From assembly GCF_022129445.1 (NCBI RefSeq), contig NZ_JADQAQ010000038.1, positions 1-47,934 of the forward strand: a stretch of 47,934 nt of DNA. The letters are read 5' to 3'. The notes under the pieces are model-generated. The model did no database searches. It was not told where the DNA came from and worked only from the letters and a program-made list of their open reading frames with translations. The position numbers were made by a program, and so were the translations under genes. The stretch is from Photobacterium sp. Ph5. GTDB lineage: Bacteria; Pseudomonadota; Gammaproteobacteria; Enterobacterales; Vibrionaceae. Below, piece by piece: positions 37,014 through 45,786 of the stretch; the first letter of the stretch is position 1, and the number at the start of each line of letters is the position of its first letter.

Positions 37014-37413
37014 GGCAACCTCAAATGAAAATAGTTATTGTTTGAAATATACCATGTAGACCGTTTGAGATTAAGGATCTCATGAGCAAATTTAACGAGC
37101 GATTAAAGACAACTTGTTTACACACCAAAAAACAAAACAGAGATAAAAACCAATCAACAAAACAAAGGTAGCGCTAAACACCACAAAAACAACCAAAATA
37201 CAGTGTTAGACACCAACCGTTCGAATTAATACAAACGATTGAACTGTGACGCAGATCTAGTTTAGCTTTTAATGCCAATCGGTTATTAAAAACTGGTTTA
37301 TTTCATTATATTTTCACCAAAAAATAGTGACACATTCTATCTTTATTTATTTAACCTATTTATTACACCAGTAACATTCAAAATATAAAAACAATAACTA
37401 TTAAGGCGTAATT
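37014..37413. other. Divergent promoter region between ydjA and ald
   Basis: 400 bases with no gene. It is AT-rich with A-runs near 37120-37200 and an AT-rich stretch before ald that could bind a global regulator; alanine dehydrogenase genes are often controlled by Lrp-type proteins, but no specific operator was identified. Confidence 0.5.
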
Positions 37414-38529
37414 ATGATCATTGGTATCCCTAAAGAAATTAAAACCCACGAATATCGCGTAGGCATGATCCCTGCGTCAGTTAAAGAAGTTATCTCTCAC
37501 GGTCATCGTGTTTTGGTCGAAACGAACGCAGGTACAGGTATTGGTTTTAGCGATCAGGACTACCGCGATGCTGGTGCACATATACTTGATACCGCAACCG
37601 ATGTGTTTGCAGAAGCTGAAATGATTGTAAAAGTAAAAGAACCTCAAGCGATTGAGCGTGCCATGCTTCGTGAAGGTCAAATTCTATTTACTTACCTACA
37701 CTTAGCCCCAGATCCAGAGCAAACACACGATTTAATAAATAGCAAAGCAGTTTGTATTGCTTACGAAACGGTGACAGATAAAAACGGTCGTCTTCCCCTA
37801 CTCGCCCCCATGTCTGAAGTCGCAGGTCGCATGTCGATTCAAGCCGGTGCATTTGCACTCGAAAAATCACGCGGGGGAAGTGGCATGCTACTTGGCGGCG
37901 TGCCGGGAGTTGAGCCAGCAAAAGTAGTCATTATTGGCGGTGGTGTTGTAGGTGCAAATGCCGCTCAAATGGCATTAGGTATGCAAGCGGATGTTACCGT
38001 GATTGATCGTAATATTGATGTACTTCGCCAGCTTGATGCCCAATTTAACGGTAAACTCAAAACGGTTTACTCAACCAATGATTCAATTGAAAAGCACGTA
38101 TTAGATGCTGATTTAGTGATTGGTGGTGTGTTAGTTGTCGGTGCTACAGCACCCAAACTGGTTACCGCTGAGATGATCAAGAAAATGAAGCCTGGCTCTG
38201 CGGTTGTGGATGTCGCCATCGACCAAGGCGGTTGTGTTGAAACCTCCCACGCAACGACCCACAGCGAGCCGACCTACATTGTTGATGACGTCGTACACTA
38301 CTGTGTTGCCAATATGCCAGGAGCTGTGGCTCGTACCTCTGCCGTTGCCCTTAACAATGTGACACTGCCTTATATTGTGAGCCTTGCCAATAAAGGCTAC
38401 AAAAAAGCACTTCAAGACGATAAACATCTATTAAATGGTCTAAACATTTACCGCGGGCAAATCACTTGTAAAAGTGTCGCAACATCACAGGATTTACTTT
38501 ATGTTGATGCAGGCTCTGCTATTGCCTAA
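37414..38529 (+). CDS. ald: Alanine dehydrogenase
   Basis: NAD-dependent enzyme that interconverts L-alanine with pyruvate and ammonium. The 371-residue product has all catalytic residues at canonical positions: Lys75 (KVKEPQ), His96 (TYLHLAPD) and Asp270 (VDVAIDQGG). The nucleotide-binding loop is [14 protein letters not shown] at about 171-184. The ATG has an AAGGCG ribosome site. It is a single-gene unit. Together with urease it gives the cell two ammonium-producing reactions in this window (context only, no evidence of coregulation). Confidence 0.97.
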   Translation: MIIGIPKEIKTHEYRVGMIPASVKEVISHGHRVLVETNAGTGIGFSDQDYRDAGAHILDTATDVFAEAEMIVKVKEPQAIERAMLREGQILFTYLHLAPDPEQTHDLINSKAVCIAYETVTDKNGRLPLLAPMSEVAGRMSIQAGAFALEKSRGGSGMLLGGVPGVEPAKVVIIGGGVVGANAAQMALGMQADVTVIDRNIDVLRQLDAQFNGKLKTVYSTNDSIEKHVLDADLVIGGVLVVGATAPKLVTAEMIKKMKPGSAVVDVAIDQGGCVETSHATTHSEPTYIVDDVVHYCVANMPGAVARTSAVALNNVTLPYIVSLANKGYKKALQDDKHLLNGLNIYRGQITCKSVATSQDLLYVDAGSAIA

Positions 38530-38543
38530 ACCATAAAATAAAA

Positions 38544-38589
38544 ACGCTCCCGTAGGCAATCTTCTCTCATTGCTGTAGCGGGAGTGTAG
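38544..38589 (+). terminator. Probable terminator hairpin of ald
   Basis: ACGCTCCCG at the left pairs with CGGGAGTGT at the right (one G-U), and inner arms AGGCAAT/ATTGCT extend the stem. No T-run follows, so it may be a terminator of reduced efficiency or a 3'-protecting hairpin. Confidence 0.45.
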
Positions 38590-38901
38590 TTGTCATTACT
38601 GGCTGTTTTCTTGCTCTATTGATTTAACCATCAATACAGATAGCTTAGGCTATTCCTCCCGTTACCCCCTACCTCCACATTCCCTTTAAAAACAATCAAT
38701 AACCATAAAATCAAAATCTTACGGTGACAATTTTTATTCAAAAACAGAGAAAATGAGACAGTTTAGATGACAGCGCAGTGTCTAAAAATATGGGAGATTT
38801 TGTCTAAATGGGGAAGAAAATTTGAGATGAAAAAATGAAAATATTCAACCCGCCCACATCCTAAAAAAGGATTAAATATAGAAAAAAACGTACCCCATAC
38901 A
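38590..38901. other. Non-coding region before the surface-modification cluster
   Basis: About 310 bases without a gene. It contains a motif GATAGCTTAGGCTATT at 38639-38654, a near copy of which appears after the cluster at 47297-47315. It also has several variants of a TTTAGAC-like heptamer between 38760 and 38810 on either strand. No promoter for ald-side genes was recognised. Confidence 0.5.
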
Positions 38902-38944
38902 TTGATACGAATCAATACTAATAATGGTATTAATGCGCTACAAT
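38902..38944 (+). promoter_or_regulatory. Candidate class II FNR-dependent promoter of the cluster
   Basis: TTGAT-ACGA-ATCAA at 38902-38915 is a perfect FNR consensus. TACAAT at 38939-38944 is a 5-of-6 match to the -10 box. The distance between the site centre (38908.5) and the predicted start (about 38951) is close to 41.5-42.5, the spacing of class II FNR activation. The start of transcription would fall inside the 9-bp repeats. Anaerobic activation is inferred. Confidence 0.65.
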
Positions 38945-38976
38945 TCTCACAATTCTCACAATTCTCACAATTCTCA
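38941..38976 (+). repeat. Four exact tandem 9-bp repeats in the leader
   Basis: CAATTCTCA occurs four times in a row without mismatch. The first copy overlaps the -10 box by four bases, and the last copy ends nine bases before the first ATG of the cluster. The unit length is a multiple of three, so copy-number change would alter leader length but not reading frame if translation began upstream. There is no purine-rich ribosome-binding site between the repeats and ATG 38986. Confidence 0.9.
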
Positions 38977-38985
38977 TTAATCCTT

Positions 38986-39456
38986 ATGAAAAAACGCATT
39001 ATGGTTGACATGTCAGCCACCCTTATCCATCACGGACATATCCGCCTTTTAAAGCAAGCTAAAGAAATGGGTCATGTTGTTGTAGCGCTGACAACTGATG
39101 ATGAAATTCAAACCAAAAAAGGGTATACCTCTGAGCTATCTTATGAAGAGCGAAAAGAAGTATTAGAAAGTATTCGTTATGTGGATGAAGTAGTGCCTTG
39201 TAATTGGCTTATCGATAATGATTTTCTAATTGAACACAATATTGATTTATTGGTTCATGGCTGTGATAACGTAAACCACATCCCTGAAGAAAAATTAGTG
39301 ATATTCCCTCGTACTGAAGGTGTGAGTAGTTCTGAACTACGTGAGCGTGTTTTAGATTCATTAGTCTCAATGAATTTAAACGGTAAAAAAGGACCATCGG
39401 ATAAGATCGCTCACATGTTGATCAATACCATCAAAAGCGAATTTAAGTTGGACTAA
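38986..39456 (+). CDS. TagD-like cytidylyltransferase family protein
   Basis: 156-residue nucleotidyltransferase with the HxGH motif (His15-His18 in IHHGHIRLL) and a late RTEGVSSS motif (109-116) that corresponds to RTEGIST in TagD glycerol-3-phosphate cytidylyltransferases. The TagD N-terminal GTFD is replaced by VDMSATL, so it is a divergent branch and the acceptor (glycerol phosphate, phosphoethanolamine, a phosphonate or other) is not fixed. I chose ATG 38986 because no other in-frame ATG exists; the frame could start at TTG 38902, but that would translate the FNR site and the repeats. It is directly adjacent (0 bases) to the binding-protein gene. Confidence 0.8.
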   Translation: MKKRIMVDMSATLIHHGHIRLLKQAKEMGHVVVALTTDDEIQTKKGYTSELSYEERKEVLESIRYVDEVVPCNWLIDNDFLIEHNIDLLVHGCDNVNHIPEEKLVIFPRTEGVSSSELRERVLDSLVSMNLNGKKGPSDKIAHMLINTIKSEFKLD

Positions 39457-40443
39457 ATGAAAAAAACATTACTTGCTTTATGTTGTGCGGTAGTGAGTTT
39501 TTCTGCACTGGCTAAAACTGAATTAACTGTTTATACCGCAATAGAAAATGATCGTCTTGCGGATTATAAAAACGCATTTGAAAAACAAAATCCTGATGTA
39601 GAAATTAATTGGGTGCGTGACTCTACCGGAGTGATCACGGCAAAACTTTTGGCTGAAAAAGAAGCACCAAAGGCTGATGTTGTCTTTGGCGTTGGTGCCA
39701 GCAGTCTACTTCTACTTGAAAAAGATAATTTATTAGCGCCTTACAAGCCGCAAGGCTACGATTTATTATCATCAAAAATGCGTGATAACAATAATCCACC
39801 ACATTGGGTTGGTATGGATGCGTGGGCAACAGGTTTATGTATTAATAAATTTGTGATGAAAAAGCATAACTTACCATATCCTAAAACGTGGCAAGATTTA
39901 ACTAATCCTATGTATAAAGGATTGATTGCAACAGCTAACCCAGCCTCTTCTGGTTCAGGTTTTATGAACCTTACTGCTTGGATCCAAATGTGGGGAGAAG
40001 AGAAGGCTTGGGCATATCAAGATGCATTAAATAAAAATATAAAAATGTACACCCATTCAGGAACAAAACCTTGCAGCATGGCAGCACAAGGTGAAGTCGC
40101 GATTGGTATTTCATCTTCTTCGTTTGCTCATAACTTGATTAAACGTCGTGCTCCTATTGAGGTTATCTTACCTGAAGGCGGTATTGGTTGGGAGATGGAA
40201 GCGGCAGCTATCGTTAAGGATACTCCTCATCTAAAAGCTGCAGAAAAACTTATGGATTGGGTAAGTTCTGATGATGTCGCTAAATTAGGTGTGAAGTTCT
40301 CAGGTATTACAGCTCGAGAATCATTCATGACCCCAGAAGGAAAAATCAGTTATCAAGCCATGATTAACAATGACCTATCTTGGGCGGCTAATAATCGTGC
40401 AACTTTAATTCAGCAATGGCGTGATAAGTACGAATTAAATTAA
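39457..40443 (+). CDS. ABC transporter binding protein, 2-aminoethylphosphonate/iron(III) type
   Basis: 328-residue periplasmic receptor with a signal peptide (residues 1-19, SALA before KTEL). The mature protein begins TELTVYTAIENDRLADYKNAF and is typical of the class that includes 2-aminoethylphosphonate (PhnS2-type) and ferric-binding proteins. GMDAWATGLCINK and TANPASSGSGFMNLTAWIQMWGEEKA agree with the aminoethylphosphonate-annotated branch. The residues of the ligand pocket cannot be read reliably, so phosphonate binding is probable, not proven. It is followed 50 bases later by its ATPase. Confidence 0.8.
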   Translation: MKKTLLALCCAVVSFSALAKTELTVYTAIENDRLADYKNAFEKQNPDVEINWVRDSTGVITAKLLAEKEAPKADVVFGVGASSLLLLEKDNLLAPYKPQGYDLLSSKMRDNNNPPHWVGMDAWATGLCINKFVMKKHNLPYPKTWQDLTNPMYKGLIATANPASSGSGFMNLTAWIQMWGEEKAWAYQDALNKNIKMYTHSGTKPCSMAAQGEVAIGISSSSFAHNLIKRRAPIEVILPEGGIGWEMEAAAIVKDTPHLKAAEKLMDWVSSDDVAKLGVKFSGITARESFMTPEGKISYQAMINNDLSWAANNRATLIQQWRDKYELN

Positions 40444-40493
40444 TCACTACTCCATACTAAATATTTTGATTGTTTACTTTCTGAGAGAAATAC

Positions 40494-41498
40494 GTGAGTT
40501 TTATATCTATTGATCACGTCATTAAAGATTATGAAGAGTACCGTGCATTGCATGGTATTTCTTTATCTATTGATCGTGGCGAATTTATTTGTTTTCTAGG
40601 CCCATCTGGCTGTGGTAAAACCACGCTATTAAATATTATTGCTGGCTTGCACTTTCCTGAACAGGGTAAGGTCATGTGTCTTGATGAAGACATAACTTAT
40701 TTGACACCAGCAAAAAGAAAATTTGGCATTGTTTTTCAAAATTACGCGTTATTTCCCAATTTAACCGTAAGCGATAATATTACTTATGGTTTACGTGGCA
40801 AAGAATGGAATAAAGCAAAACGTAATGAGCGCGCCGATGAATTATTGAGCTTAATTGGTTTGCCGCATATTGCTCAGCGCTACCCTGTTGAGTTATCTGG
40901 AGGTCAACAACAACGCATAGCGCTTGCACGTGCTATTGCAAATAAACCTCGCTTATTGTTGCTTGATGAGCCTTTATCCGCTTTGGATGCAAAAGTTCGA
41001 GTCACGTTACGTAATGAGTTAAAAATATTACAACGCAGACTTGGAATTACGGTGGTTATGGTGACACATGACCAAGAAGAAGCTATGGCATTAGCAGATC
41101 GCATCGTAGTAATGAATGAAGGTCGTATTGAACAAACTGGTACACCTGAATCATTATATTTAGCACCTGAAAACCGTTTCGTTGGTGAATTTATCGGTAG
41201 TATGAATATGCTATCCATCCCGCAATGGGCACAAGGCAAAACGATAGGGGTGCGTTACGAACAAATTCAAGTTCGTTCAGCAACAGAGGGAAACTTACAA
41301 CACCCACATACGTTAGTGGTTCGTGTTATGTCTTGGCATTTAATGGGGTCATTTTATCGCCTTGAGTTATTGATGAGTGATCAAAACACTCAATTATATG
41401 CCGATGTGCCTTATCAGTATTTTCAAGATAATCAGTTATCAGAACAGACACTTGTTGCTATTACCATTCCACCTGAATCCTGGTGTGTTTTATCATGA
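40494..41498 (+). CDS. ABC transporter ATPase, 2-aminoethylphosphonate/iron type
   Basis: 334-residue ATPase with Walker A GPSGCGKTT near residue 36, signature LSGGQQQRIALARA, and Walker B LLLLDEPLSALDA, followed by a C-terminal TOBE-like regulatory region (about 240-330). It starts at GTG 40494 with GAGAG upstream; the GTG start agrees with the family-like MSFISIDHVIKDY. Its last codon overlaps the permease start by four bases. It belongs to the CUT1/iron/phosphonate group with the binding protein and fused permease on either side. Confidence 0.87.
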   Translation: MSFISIDHVIKDYEEYRALHGISLSIDRGEFICFLGPSGCGKTTLLNIIAGLHFPEQGKVMCLDEDITYLTPAKRKFGIVFQNYALFPNLTVSDNITYGLRGKEWNKAKRNERADELLSLIGLPHIAQRYPVELSGGQQQRIALARAIANKPRLLLLDEPLSALDAKVRVTLRNELKILQRRLGITVVMVTHDQEEAMALADRIVVMNEGRIEQTGTPESLYLAPENRFVGEFIGSMNMLSIPQWAQGKTIGVRYEQIQVRSATEGNLQHPHTLVVRVMSWHLMGSFYRLELLMSDQNTQLYADVPYQYFQDNQLSEQTLVAITIPPESWCVLS

Positions 41499-43141
41499 GT
41501 GTGACAACTTTATTTAAGAAAAAGCAGTCTCAACTCAGTGGATTATTATTGCTAGCGTTACCCTGTATATTTTTATGGGTAGGGGTTGGTGAGCCACTAA
41601 AACAATTATTAATCCGTAGTGTTAGTAATAATGATGGCCAATATATTGGCTTAAAAAACTTCATTGACTACTTTTCCAACTCAGGATTAGTGGATGCATT
41701 GCTGCATTCTGTGTTTGTTAGCCTTGTTGTTATGGTGGTTAGTGTCTGTATTGCATTTTTGGTTGCGTTTGGTTTAGTTCGTAGTCAATTATGGGGTAAA
41801 CTTGCCTTACAAGCACTGATTCAAATTCCATTATTTGTTCCCTCTATCTTTCCATGTTTAGGTTTAATCTACTTATTAGGTGGGCAAGGCTTAATTTCAC
41901 AATACTTAACCGACTTTGATTTATATGGTCCAACGGGGGTGATATTAGGTGGAATAATTTTTACCTTACCTCATGCAGTATTGTTATTGACTACCACATT
42001 ACGCGGTATTGATTCACGTCTTTATCAAGCAGCGAGTAGTTTAGGCGCGAGTTCTTGGCGCCAATTTACTTCTATTACTTTAGCTAATAGTGCTTACGGT
42101 ATTATCAGTGCTTGTTTTGTTGTCTTTACTCTAACGATGACAGATTTCGGTATTGCAAAAGTGTTAGCAGGACAATATTCCATGCTAGCAACTGAAATTT
42201 ATAAACAAGTGATTGGACAACAAAACTTTTCAATGGGAGCAACAATTAGCCTTGTATTAATTGTACCTACTTGTATCGCTTTCTTTGTTGATGGATGGGC
42301 TCGTAAGAAGCAAGCGCGTTTAGCGAACAACCAAACCGTACAAGAAGCCACTCCTTCTATTGTACGAGATAGTATCTTAACGATTGTATGTTGGTTACCT
42401 TGTGCTGCTTTACTCGCAGTTATTGGTGTTGTCGTTTGGGGGTCATTAATTTCCTATTGGCCTTATGACTTTAGCTTTACATGGGCAAACTATGACTTTG
42501 ACGCCTTTGGTTATGGCTGGCAACCTTATTGGAATTCACTGATATTAGCGGTAATGGTCGCTGTTTTTGGTGTCATCATTACGTTTTGTACTAGTTATGT
42601 TTCGCTACGAGCAACAGCACCTAAGTTTATTATCGGGCTGGTTCGTTTCTTTGCGTTATTACCCTTGAGTATCCCTGGTACGGTATTGGGTCTTGCTTAT
42701 ATTTTTGCATTTAACCGCCCTGATTCATGGCTTAATGCATGGCAAGGTACTTTTGCTATTTTAGCGTTTAACACCATAGTCCATTTATTTTCAGTATCGT
42801 TCTTAACCTTTAACAGTACTGTTGGTCGGCTAGAATCAAACTATGAGCACGTAGGGCGTTCACTTTCTGTTCCGCAATGGTTAACGTTTTTTAAAGTCAT
42901 CGTCCCATTATCACAATTAACATTATTAGATATTTTCTTTTATCTGTTTGTTAATACGCTAACTACTGTGTCTGCAGTGGTGTTCCTTTATGGTTCTAAT
43001 ACGGTATTAGCATCTATCGTGATTTTAAATATGGATGATTCGGGTAACTTAGCCGCTGCATCTTCAATGGGTAGCTTATTATTGGTTACTGCTTTATTTG
43101 TTAAATCACTTCATCTTTTGGCTATCCGTCAGTGCCGTTAA
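41495..43141 (+). CDS. ABC transporter fused permease, 2-aminoethylphosphonate/iron type
   Basis: 548-residue permease with two homologous halves, each of about six membrane helices, in one chain (FbpB/PhnU2-like). EAA-like loops are visible: YQAASSLGASSWRQFTSITLANS near residue 175 and the second ENYEHVGRSLSVPQWLTFFKVIVP-like loop near residue 455. It starts at ATG 41495 inside the ATPase stop (ATGA); the GTG at 41483 is a longer alternative. It is followed 26 bases later by the chimeric YidC-like gene. Confidence 0.87.
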   Translation: MSVTTLFKKKQSQLSGLLLLALPCIFLWVGVGEPLKQLLIRSVSNNDGQYIGLKNFIDYFSNSGLVDALLHSVFVSLVVMVVSVCIAFLVAFGLVRSQLWGKLALQALIQIPLFVPSIFPCLGLIYLLGGQGLISQYLTDFDLYGPTGVILGGIIFTLPHAVLLLTTTLRGIDSRLYQAASSLGASSWRQFTSITLANSAYGIISACFVVFTLTMTDFGIAKVLAGQYSMLATEIYKQVIGQQNFSMGATISLVLIVPTCIAFFVDGWARKKQARLANNQTVQEATPSIVRDSILTIVCWLPCAALLAVIGVVVWGSLISYWPYDFSFTWANYDFDAFGYGWQPYWNSLILAVMVAVFGVIITFCTSYVSLRATAPKFIIGLVRFFALLPLSIPGTVLGLAYIFAFNRPDSWLNAWQGTFAILAFNTIVHLFSVSFLTFNSTVGRLESNYEHVGRSLSVPQWLTFFKVIVPLSQLTLLDIFFYLFVNTLTTVSAVVFLYGSNTVLASIVILNMDDSGNLAAASSMGSLLLVTALFVKSLHLLAIRQCR

Positions 43142-43167
43142 ACTGACATTTTTCAAATGAGTACACT

Positions 43168-45786
43168 ATGTTAAGTTTGTTGTATGACATATTTATATCG
43201 CCATTAATTATGGGGATGAATTTTGTATTAGTGAATGCGTATTCCGTTCTGCATTCTTATGGTTTAGCTATTTTAGTATTAAGCCTTGTCGTTAATACTG
43301 TATTGTTACCGCTTTATCACATGGCTGATAAGTGGCAGCAAGAAGAGCGTGAAAAACAAAATAAAATGGCGGATAAGGTTGCTGAAATAAAGCAAGCCTT
43401 TCAAGGCCAAGAACGTTTTATGATGTTGAAAACATTGTATCGTCAAAACCATTATCATCCAATAATGGCTGTACGTAACAGTGTCGGCTTTTTAATTCAG
43501 GTGCCTTTTTTCTTTGCGGCTTACCAGTTGCTTAGCCACTTTCCTGCGTTAAATGGTCAATCTTTTGGTCCTTTTGCTAACTTAGGTTTACCTGATGGTT
43601 TATTAACGATTGGTGATTTGCATATTAACGTGATGCCGTTTGTGATGACAGGAATTAACCTGATATCAGCATTTGTATACTCCAAAGGGTTATCGTCTAA
43701 AGATAAAATACAGTTATATGTATTTGCGGGTATTTTCTTAGTTTTACTTTATACTTCTCCAGTTGGCTTAGTGCTTTACTGGACGTTGAATAATGTTTAT
43801 TCCTTGGGTAAGAATTTAGTTTCTGCAAATGCGGATAACATTGAAAATTCAAAATTTGTTTCATTGCTTAAAGCCCCATTTACATTTGTTGGTAAAGCGT
43901 ATGAAAACGTAGTGCCTAAAAAAATTCGTGATATAACGATTATTCCAGAGATTAAGTCATCTCTTATTTGTTTTAGCTCGCTTTATATCATTGTATTTTT
44001 AATTGCTGCTTATGTGCCAATTAATGTCTACTTATCAGATCCTGCCTTTTTCCATATTACCTTATCTGATGTGGTTAAATATGGTGTGAGAACTATTGTC
44101 GTTACACTTGCAGTTTTTGGTGTTATTTATTTATGCTTAAGTGAAAAATTAAAAGGTAAAGTAACTTTTATTATTACTTTTTTATCTTTAATTGCATTAT
44201 TTAATGTATTAGTCCCATTACGTAATTATGGTGTTATAGATACCTATTTATTAACTAATGAACTTCAATTATATAAATATAAAACTTCACTTGCTATTGA
44301 TTCTGCTATTTTTATATTACTTTATTTAGTCCTATTTATTTCAAAAATCCACGTAATAAAAATATCAAAATTAATTTTAATTATAATTATATCTATTACT
44401 TTAATTACAACATTTAATATATTTAAAAATAATAACGTAAAAGAAAAAATAACTATTGTAAATTCAAGTAACAACCTGCTACCTAATTACAATTACAACC
44501 TAAACTCTTATTCTAAAACAAATAAGAATATTGTTGTTATTATGTTAGACATGTTTACAGGAGATCATGTTTCACATATTTTTAAAAGTTATCCAAATCT
44601 TAAAGAGAATTTTACTGGTTTTACTTGGTATCCTGATACAATAACAAGTGGTCACTCAACGTTTATTAGTGAACCAAGTATTCATGGTGGACATTCATAT
44701 ACAACAGAAGCAATAAACAAAAGAAAAGAAAAAATAACTAGTCTTACTGATGAAATAGCAAAAGGATACAAAGTTTTCAACAATAACTTTGGTAGTCATG
44801 GCTTTGATATTTCACTTTATGGAACGCAATTTGCTAGTTGTGAAAATATTGAAAAACATGTAAATACAAAATATCTAAAAGTATGTAAGACACTGCAGGA
44901 GCAAAGTGATTATTTTGAATATTATTTAAAACAAAAAGATTTAAAAGAAAACTTCTCATCTGTTAATGACAATAAATTCCTTTTGGCATATGGAGTATTT
45001 TCTACATCCCCTTATTATGCAAGAAAAAATATATATGATACAGGTGAGTGGCTCGGAGTTGTAAAAAGCCAAAAAAATCAAAAGTATTCTTTTGATAAAA
45101 AATCATTTGGTAAGTTTGCATATTTAGATTTAATGAGTAATATTTCAAATACAAAATCAAAAAATCCAACATTTAAATACATTCAAACAGAAATAACACA
45201 TTTACCATTTAAAATCAGTAAAGATCTAAAATTGACTAATAGTGATCCTTACCCAAATACAGAAGGTATGTTAACAAAAGTAGATGGTATCATTCCAGAG
45301 CATTTATATACAGAAGCTTTCTCATTAAAAGCTATCAGTAAATGGATAAAATGGCTAAAAGATAATAATATATATAACAATACAATGATTGTTCTTGTTT
45401 CTGATCATGGAGAGGGAGATAGCGTATCACTATCTAAAGCCTTTGGCATGAATGTTAGTGGTCATTATAAATACGGTGAAAATCAAGGTTATCCTGGTCG
45501 CTCGCATGGATTACTAATGATTAAAGACTTCAATAATAATAGTCCATTTAAAGTATCTGATTCTCATATGATTACTTCTGATGTTCCAAGTATTGTATGT
45601 GAAACAATAGGTGGATGCGACAATATAGAAAAGGACCCAAGACTTCATAATAATAAACGGCAACGTATTTTTTCTGAAGGCTCCTGGTCTCCAAAAAATC
45701 ATAAAGTTAATGAATATATTATATACAGCCGATATATCATAGATGGCAGTATTTTCAATAAAAATAATTGGAAAAAAGTAAAATGA
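43168..45786 (+). CDS. Chimera of YidC/Oxa1-like domain and LtaS-like sulfatase/phosphotransferase
   Basis: 872 residues. Residues 1-215 form a YidC/Oxa1-like membrane domain (LAILVLSLVVNTVLLPLY, then a cytoplasmic helical hairpin, then VGFLIQVPFFFAAYQLL and a VGLVLYWTLNNVYSLG end). The groove arginine of true insertases is Asn43 here. Residues 265-415 hold five predicted membrane helices. From about 450 comes an alkaline-phosphatase/sulfatase domain with metal ligands Asp461 (VVIMLDMFTGDH), probable nucleophile Thr493 (ITSGHST), Asp746-His747 (VSDHGEGD) and His780 (RSHGLLMI). Five helices plus such a domain equals the LtaS plan. It could transfer phosphoglycerol, or phosphonate-type groups, in the periplasm. 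Its stop overlaps the next start (ATGA). The second half is much more AT-rich. Confidence 0.8.
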   Translation: MLSLLYDIFISPLIMGMNFVLVNAYSVLHSYGLAILVLSLVVNTVLLPLYHMADKWQQEEREKQNKMADKVAEIKQAFQGQERFMMLKTLYRQNHYHPIMAVRNSVGFLIQVPFFFAAYQLLSHFPALNGQSFGPFANLGLPDGLLTIGDLHINVMPFVMTGINLISAFVYSKGLSSKDKIQLYVFAGIFLVLLYTSPVGLVLYWTLNNVYSLGKNLVSANADNIENSKFVSLLKAPFTFVGKAYENVVPKKIRDITIIPEIKSSLICFSSLYIIVFLIAAYVPINVYLSDPAFFHITLSDVVKYGVRTIVVTLAVFGVIYLCLSEKLKGKVTFIITFLSLIALFNVLVPLRNYGVIDTYLLTNELQLYKYKTSLAIDSAIFILLYLVLFISKIHVIKISKLILIIIISITLITTFNIFKNNNVKEKITIVNSSNNLLPNYNYNLNSYSKTNKNIVVIMLDMFTGDHVSHIFKSYPNLKENFTGFTWYPDTITSGHSTFISEPSIHGGHSYTTEAINKRKEKITSLTDEIAKGYKVFNNNFGSHGFDISLYGTQFASCENIEKHVNTKYLKVCKTLQEQSDYFEYYLKQKDLKENFSSVNDNKFLLAYGVFSTSPYYARKNIYDTGEWLGVVKSQKNQKYSFDKKSFGKFAYLDLMSNISNTKSKNPTFKYIQTEITHLPFKISKDLKLTNSDPYPNTEGMLTKVDGIIPEHLYTEAFSLKAISKWIKWLKDNNIYNNTMIVLVSDHGEGDSVSLSKAFGMNVSGHYKYGENQGYPGRSHGLLMIKDFNNNSPFKVSDSHMITSDVPSIVCETIGGCDNIEKDPRLHNNKRQRIFSEGSWSPKNHKVNEYIIYSRYIIDGSIFNKNNWKKVK

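Noticed and set aside
38902..38985. Upstream TTG start for the TagD-like gene, which would encode a QFS-repeat N-terminus
   Set aside because: It would translate the FNR box, the -10 box and the 9-bp repeats; homology begins at MKKRIMVDMSATLIHHGH, so ATG 38986 is preferred.
43168..43815. Annotation of the chimera simply as membrane insertase YidC
   Set aside because: The groove arginine position is asparagine, and most of the protein is an LtaS-like unit, so a plain insertase name would mislead.
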